Position numbers and translations under genes: made by a program. Under the pieces are notes generated by a model that had not been told where the DNA came from, ran no database searches, and saw only the letters and a program-made list of their open reading frames with translations. From contig CAKUXD010000007.1 of assembly GCA_934699705.1 (NCBI GenBank), positions 1 through 55,489 of the forward strand: a stretch of DNA of 55,489 bases, given 5' to 3'. Positions 50,851 to 55,489 of the stretch are shown here, in pieces. The stretch comes from an uncultured Candidatus Melainabacteria bacterium (lineage in GTDB: Bacteria > Cyanobacteriota > Vampirovibrionia > Gastranaerophilales > Gastranaerophilaceae). Position 1 is the first letter of the stretch, and each line of letters begins with the position of its first letter.

Positions 50851-52839
50851 TTAAATCATTTCGCGAAGTTTTTTTAATTGATCGCGAATTTCGGCAGCAC
50901 GTTCAAAATCAAGAATTTTCGCGGCTTTATGCATATCTTTTTCTAATTTTGTAATAAGTTTTGGTAAATCTTTTTTATCAATTCCTAAATCAACCATTTC
51001 TTCTGCAACAATATCTTCAAGCGTACGGTAGCTTGCAACAAGCGCGAGAAGGTTGTTTTCAATAGGTTTTTTAATAGTTTGCGGAATAATCCCGTATTTT
51101 TGATTGTATTTAAGTTGAATTTCGCGACGTCGTTCGGTTTCATCAATGGCTTTTTTCATTGAATCGGTTATATTGTCAGCATACATAATAACCTCACCGC
51201 AGGAATTACGTGCGGCACGTCCAATTGTTTGAATTAAACTTGTTTCTGAGCGTAGAAATCCTTCTTTGTCGGCGTCCATTATTGCAACAAGCGAAACTTC
51301 AGGAATATCAAGCCCTTCACGAAGTAAGTTGACACCAATTAAGACATCGTATTCGCCAAGTCGCAAATCTCTTAATATTTCAATTCGTTCAAGTGATTGA
51401 ATTTCGCTATGCAGGTATCTAACCCTAATTCCTTCTTGTAAAAAGTAATCGCAAAGGTCTTCTGCCATACGTTTTGTAAGCGTTGTAATTAAAACTCGTT
51501 CGTTTTTTTGAACTCTTTTTTCAATTTCTGCTTTTAAGTCTGGAATTTGTGAAGCTATTGGGCGAACGTGAATTTTAGGGTCAACAAGTCCAGTTGGTCT
51601 GATAATTTGTTCTACATATTGTTGTGAGGTTGTTAGTTCAAAATCAGCAGGTGTTGCAGAAATATAGATTTTTTGCCCAACTTTATTAAAAAATTCTTCG
51701 TTTGTTAAAGGTCTATTGTCTTTAGCACAAGGTAACCTAAATCCATATTGAATAAGCGTATCTTTTCTTGCTGCATCGCCATGCGACATACCTTTGATTT
51801 GTGGTAAAGTTACGTGCGATTCATCAATAACTGTTAAAAAATCTCCCTGGAAGTAGTCTAAAAGCGTTGCAGGAGCTGAACCCACAGGGCGACGTTCAAT
51901 AATTCTTGAATAATTTTCAATTCCTGAGCAATATCCCATTTCTTTAATCATTTCAATATCGTATTTTACACGTTGTTCAAGTCTTTGGGCTTCAATGAGT
52001 TTATTTTCAGATTTTAATTCTGCAAGTCTTGTTTGAAGCTCTTGCCTTATTAAAGAAATTGTTTCATCGACATTTTCATCGTACGCAAGATAATGAACTG
52101 CAGGATAAATTACTGTTTTTTCAACCGCTTCAAGAATTTCACCTGTGGTTGCGTCTATTTTAACTATTTTTTCTATTTCATCGCCAAAAAAGTAAACTCT
52201 TGTAATAATTTTTTCATAACTTGGAATAATTTCTACAATATCGCCTCTGGCTCTAAAGTTTGCACGTTCTAAGACAAGGTCATTTCTGGTATATTGGACA
52301 TTGACAAGATGTTTTAGTAAGTCCTCTCGTGATAGTTCCATGCCAACAAAAAGTTCAATAGAGCCTTTAAAGTAGTTTTCAGGCAAGCCCAAACCGTAAA
52401 TACAACTAACAGAAGCTACAACAATAACATCGTTTCGTTCATAAAGACTTCGGGTTGTGTTATGTCGAAGTCGGTCGATTTCTTCGTTTATGCTGGCTGT
52501 TTTTTCAATATAAGTATCAGTTCTTGGAATGTACGCTTCTGGTTGATAGTAATCATAATAACTTATGAAATATTCTACGGCATTTTCAGGGAAAAGTTCT
52601 TTAAATTCGTTATAAAGCTGTGCTGCGAGGGTTTTGTTGTGTGCAATTATCAGCGTTGGTTTTTGAACATTTTGGATAACATTTGCGATTGTGAAAGTTT
52701 TACCCGAGCCTGTAATTCCAAGTAGGGTTTGTGTATCAAATCCAAGATTAACTCCATTTACAAGTTGTTCAATCGCTTGCGGTTGGTCGCCAGATGGAGA
52801 ATATTTTGAAACAAGTTTAAATCGTTTATTACTTTCCAT
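50851..52839 (-). CDS. uvrB: Excinuclease ABC subunit B
   Basis: Helicase-like damage-verification subunit of nucleotide excision repair. The protein has 662 aa, the family's usual length. Walker A GITGSGKTF is at residues about 41-49. The beta-hairpin YYDYYQPEAYIP, the DESHVTLPQI box and the C-terminal UVR domain (AAKILDFERAAEIRDQLKKL) are visible. No Shine-Dalgarno and no LexA-type box were seen; TAAAAT (52846-52851, minus) ends 6 nt before the ATG, predicting a leaderless mRNA. Confidence 0.96.
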   Translation of the reverse strand: MESNKRFKLVSKYSPSGDQPQAIEQLVNGVNLGFDTQTLLGITGSGKTFTIANVIQNVQKPTLIIAHNKTLAAQLYNEFKELFPENAVEYFISYYDYYQPEAYIPRTDTYIEKTASINEEIDRLRHNTTRSLYERNDVIVVASVSCIYGLGLPENYFKGSIELFVGMELSREDLLKHLVNVQYTRNDLVLERANFRARGDIVEIIPSYEKIITRVYFFGDEIEKIVKIDATTGEILEAVEKTVIYPAVHYLAYDENVDETISLIRQELQTRLAELKSENKLIEAQRLEQRVKYDIEMIKEMGYCSGIENYSRIIERRPVGSAPATLLDYFQGDFLTVIDESHVTLPQIKGMSHGDAARKDTLIQYGFRLPCAKDNRPLTNEEFFNKVGQKIYISATPADFELTTSQQYVEQIIRPTGLVDPKIHVRPIASQIPDLKAEIEKRVQKNERVLITTLTKRMAEDLCDYFLQEGIRVRYLHSEIQSLERIEILRDLRLGEYDVLIGVNLLREGLDIPEVSLVAIMDADKEGFLRSETSLIQTIGRAARNSCGEVIMYADNITDSMKKAIDETERRREIQLKYNQKYGIIPQTIKKPIENNLLALVASYRTLEDIVAEEMVDLGIDKKDLPKLITKLEKDMHKAAKILDFERAAEIRDQLKKLREMI

Positions 52840-52893
52840 AACTATATTTTAAACCATAAATAAAAAATTTTAAATATAATGAACTCGGACAGT

Positions 52894-53436
52894 CTAAACT
52901 TTTTTATGCAAAAAGCAATTTTTATCATGTGAGTTAATTATTCCAATTGCCTGAAGGTATGCATAAATAATTGTTGTACCTACAAATTTCATGCCACGAT
53001 GTTGCAAGTCTTTTGAAATATTATCAGATAGGATAGAGTGAGTTTTATCTGTTTCGTAATAAATTTTGTCGTGAGTAAAAGTCTTTAAATATTCACCAAA
53101 AGAGCCAAATTCTTTTTGTATTTGTTTAAAAATTTTAGAATTATTTACGCTTGATTTTATTTTTAATTTGTTTCGTATAATGTCTTTGTTTTCAAGCAAT
53201 TCCGTAAATTTTTTATCATTATAAGAACAAATTTTATCTATGTTAAAATTGTCGTAAGCTTTTTTAAAGGCTTCGCGTTTATTTAAAACACATTCCCAAG
53301 ACAGACCTGCCTGAAATGACTCCAAAATAAGCATTTCAAACAAATATTGCTCGTCAAAATTCGGAATACCCCATTCTTTATCGTGGTATTCAATGTATTT
53401 CGGATTTTTTAAATTACACCATTTGCATCTGTTCAT
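52894..53436 (-). CDS. tag: DNA-3-methyladenine glycosylase I
   Basis: Removes 3-methyladenine from alkylated DNA. The protein has 180 aa. CKWCNLKNPKYIEYHDKEWG is the Tag signature, including the zinc Cys and His ligands; the distal zinc ligands lie near HDKNCFLHKK. The glutamate region ESFQAGLSWECVLNKREAF is present. No Shine-Dalgarno; TAAAAT (53443-53448) ends 6 nt before the ATG with a TTGTTG -35 17 nt further upstream. It lies between a SEC-C protein and uvrB on the same strand. Confidence 0.94.
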   Translation of the reverse strand: MNRCKWCNLKNPKYIEYHDKEWGIPNFDEQYLFEMLILESFQAGLSWECVLNKREAFKKAYDNFNIDKICSYNDKKFTELLENKDIIRNKLKIKSSVNNSKIFKQIQKEFGSFGEYLKTFTHDKIYYETDKTHSILSDNISKDLQHRGMKFVGTTIIYAYLQAIGIINSHDKNCFLHKKV

Positions 53437-53455
53437 AAGGGTATTTTATCAAAAA

Positions 53456-54724
53456 TTATTTTCCGCAACAATGTTTGAATTTTTTACCGCTACCGCAAGG
53501 GCATTTATCGTTTCTGCCAACTTTTGTAAAATCAACATTCGATTTTTCTTCCTTTTCAACAACGTAATTTAATGTATTGGTGAAAACTTTTGAATTGTAT
53601 AAAATTGTTGTTTGAGAGTAAATTTTATGGTTTACATATTCGGGTTTGTACTCGTTAAATAATTCTTCAAGTGTTAAATTGTTTTCAGTAACTTCATTTG
53701 CAAGAGTTGTAAAATTAGGATATTTATCGTTAATTCGCTTTAAAATATTTGTGGAAACAGTTGGAGAGGTGATAAAATATTCAACACATTCTTTTGCACC
53801 TTCAATATTTTCTAGTGAATTTTGTTCTAAAATCGTCAAAAGAGTTTTGTAAAATGGAATTACGTAAAGTCCATATTCTTTGTCATAAATAATGGCAGTA
53901 TCGTAGATTTTTTTGTGAGAAGAAAATCCGTTTAAAGATTTTTCTACAAAATTGTTATAATCGTTGTTCAAATCTTTTATTTCAAAGTATTTTAGCGGAT
54001 TTGGTATTTCAAGTTTACTTTCAAGGTTTATTTGTGTTCCGTTTTCTGAAAAATCGTTGAATTGTCCGATAATATCGTCTGCAAATTGGCTAGAGGTTAT
54101 TATTTCGTCAGTTTTGAATGCCTCTAAGAATTTATCATACATGTTTTTTATATTATTTTCGATTTCTTGTCGTTTTTCAGGATTGTTTTCATAAACTAAA
54201 TAAGGTTCTTGAATGATTTTAGCCATAGCATATCGAGTTGCATCGTCGCATTTGTTTGAAGCTAAATGTCCAGTAATTTCTGTAATATAAAATTCGTTTT
54301 TATGTTCAAAAATTCTTGCAACAAGGAATTGTCCTATTCCAAATCCTCTATAATCTGTCATTTTTGCAGTTGAGATTAAAGTATAATTTTTTTCATTAAT
54401 CATATTGTAAACTTCAAACCCATTTTTAAGAATTTTCTTTATTTCGAAAATTGATGTAAAAGAGGTTTCCATAGATTTTGAAATTTCTGTACCATTTTGG
54501 ATATTAAACATCATTAAAGGATTTTTATTTTTGTCGCCAAGTAAATTTCGCTCAAAAATATATGTAACGTAGTATTCTTTTAATTTGTCGTCATTTAAGT
54601 CATAAATGCCCAAAGTCTTTTTGTATTCTGTAAAATCAGCGTTTAATTGCTCGTCTGTTTTTATAAAATTATAGATATTTTCTAATGTTTGATTAATTTC
54701 TTCTGCAATTGTTAAAGTTTCCAT
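53456..54724 (-). CDS. Unknown protein with C-terminal SEC-C zinc motif
   Basis: The protein has 422 aa. The last 25 residues form a SEC-C motif, GRNDKCPCGSGKKFKHCCGK, the zinc-binding tail known from SecA and many stand-alone proteins. The rest (about 390 residues) is soluble, mixed alpha/beta, and not recognised. AGAGG precedes the ATG. The neighbours uvrB and tag hint at nothing specific, because each has its own promoter-like element. Confidence 0.75.
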   Translation of the reverse strand: METLTIAEEINQTLENIYNFIKTDEQLNADFTEYKKTLGIYDLNDDKLKEYYVTYIFERNLLGDKNKNPLMMFNIQNGTEISKSMETSFTSIFEIKKILKNGFEVYNMINEKNYTLISTAKMTDYRGFGIGQFLVARIFEHKNEFYITEITGHLASNKCDDATRYAMAKIIQEPYLVYENNPEKRQEIENNIKNMYDKFLEAFKTDEIITSSQFADDIIGQFNDFSENGTQINLESKLEIPNPLKYFEIKDLNNDYNNFVEKSLNGFSSHKKIYDTAIIYDKEYGLYVIPFYKTLLTILEQNSLENIEGAKECVEYFITSPTVSTNILKRINDKYPNFTTLANEVTENNLTLEELFNEYKPEYVNHKIYSQTTILYNSKVFTNTLNYVVEKEEKSNVDFTKVGRNDKCPCGSGKKFKHCCGK

Positions 54725-54850
54725 TTTGACCTCTTATTCTATTTTGTATAAGATAATTAAACTTTAAGCAAATAAAAATTACAATACCGACAGTAGAGGG
54801 ATTTTTTCATGTTATATTTATATATATACATGTACAACTAGGGGAAAAAA

Positions 54851-55489
54851 ATGTTTGATAATTTAAGCGAAAAATTACAGGGTATAATAAGACAAACCAC
54901 AGGCAAAGAACTTACGCAAGATAACATGCAAGAGGCTTTGCGCGAAATTAGACGAGCTTTACTAGAGGCAGATGTTAATTTACGTGTTGTAAAGGCTTTT
55001 ATTTCAAATATTAAGGATAGAGCTGAAGGAGAACAGGTGCTAAAAGGCGTTGATCCTGCTCAACAGCTGGTTAAAATTGTACACGACGAATTAGTTGCCT
55101 TGTTGGGTAAAGAAACGACACCTCTTAATTTAACTGGACACCCTAGTATAATAATGATGTTAGGTTTGCAAGGTTCAGGTAAAACAACTTCAAGTGCAAA
55201 ATTAGCCGTAAAACTTAAAAAAGAGGGTAAAAATCCGTTATTAGTTGCTTGCGACGTTTATCGTCCTGCTGCGGTTAAACAGTTGCAAACCTTGGGTTCG
55301 CAAATTAATACAGAGGTGTATGCAGAAGAAGGGGTTACAGATGTTCAATCAATTGTTCAACATGCTTTAAATTACGCCAAAGAAAATGGATTTAATGTTG
55401 TAATTCTTGATACGGCAGGTCGTTTACAGATTGATACAGATATGATGGCAGAATTGTTATTAATTGATAGAATTTTTGCTCCTCATGAA
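54851..55489 (+). CDS. ffh: Signal recognition particle protein Ffh, N-terminal part
   Basis: GTPase of the SRP, binding 4.5S RNA and nascent signal sequences. The 213 visible codons run to the window edge. The N domain begins MFDNLSEKLQGIIRQTTGKE. The G domain has G1 GLQGSGKTT, DVYRPAAVKQL and DTAGR. AGGGGA lies 6-7 nt before the ATG. The M domain lies outside the window. Confidence 0.95.
   Translation, partial: MFDNLSEKLQGIIRQTTGKELTQDNMQEALREIRRALLEADVNLRVVKAFISNIKDRAEGEQVLKGVDPAQQLVKIVHDELVALLGKETTPLNLTGHPSIIMMLGLQGSGKTTSSAKLAVKLKKEGKNPLLVACDVYRPAAVKQLQTLGSQINTEVYAEEGVTDVQSIVQHALNYAKENGFNVVILDTAGRLQIDTDMMAELLLIDRIFAPHE

Noticed and set aside
52840..52893. LexA operator before uvrB
   Set aside because: No GAAC-N4-GTTC or CTG-N10-CAG palindrome is present; only an AT-rich promoter-like sequence.

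Overview
This window looks like chromosomal DNA from a low-GC, diderm, host-associated bacterium. It carries kdsA (KDO for LPS), a signal-peptide-bearing beta-helix surface protein, a FeoA-FeoB ferrous iron transporter and an N-terminal-rubredoxin rubrerythrin typical of anaerobes. The overall set, with its family-specific unknown proteins, fits a gut Melainabacteria/Gastranaerophilales-type genome (sister group of Cyanobacteria). That placement is inference from gene content and was not checked by any search. No integrase, insertion sequence, CRISPR array or prophage is visible.

Layout. 1-6.4 kb: 5' part of a surface adhesin, the Feo transporter and a c-di-GMP phosphodiesterase. 6.4-14.1 kb: rubrerythrin, tRNA-Gly, dnaB, a TatD-associated-type radical SAM protein, an ADP-forming acyl-CoA synthetase and gltX. 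14.2-19.5 kb: unknowns, a MATE exporter, DUF1284, trpS, initiator tRNA and surE. 19.5-25.9 kb: a fatty-acid/phospholipid cluster read leftward (unknown 81-aa gene, yceD, rpmF, plsX, fabD, fabG, acpP, fabF, without fabH), preceded by tpiA. 25.9-34.9 kb: methyltransferase, YkgJ-type protein, rsmI, the operon rplS-rbgA-rnhB-matrixin, manC, a frameshifted membrane glycosyltransferase and a probable pseudo-phosphatase.

35.0-43.2 kb is the most unusual coding region. It holds a 1576-aa multidomain protein with an EF-hand-like loop, YD-like beta repeats, a helical/hydrophobic module, a class-3-lipase-like domain with a plausible Ser-Asp-His triad, and a C-terminal domain resembling TNT-type NAD+ glycohydrolase toxins. 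Two small paralogous genes follow it and are candidate immunity genes. Directly upstream sits a two-gene version of the same protein: the helical module in one gene and the TNT-like domain in the next.

43.3-55.5 kb: rhodanese, rpsL-rpsG, a compact intergenic locus, kdsA-MBL hydrolase-pheS-membrane protein, four unknown proteins, uvrB, tag, a SEC-C protein and the start of ffh. The intergenic locus at 44.85-45.14 kb has the anatomy of a type I toxin-antitoxin system. It has a 32-aa hydrophobic peptide gene in a self-folding RNA, and on the opposite strand a consensus promoter and terminator bounding a roughly 105-nt antisense RNA.

A second window-wide pattern is that many genes without a Shine-Dalgarno sequence have a -10-like hexamer ending exactly 6 nt before the ATG. 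This predicts leaderless mRNAs for uvrB, tag, rsmI and several others.
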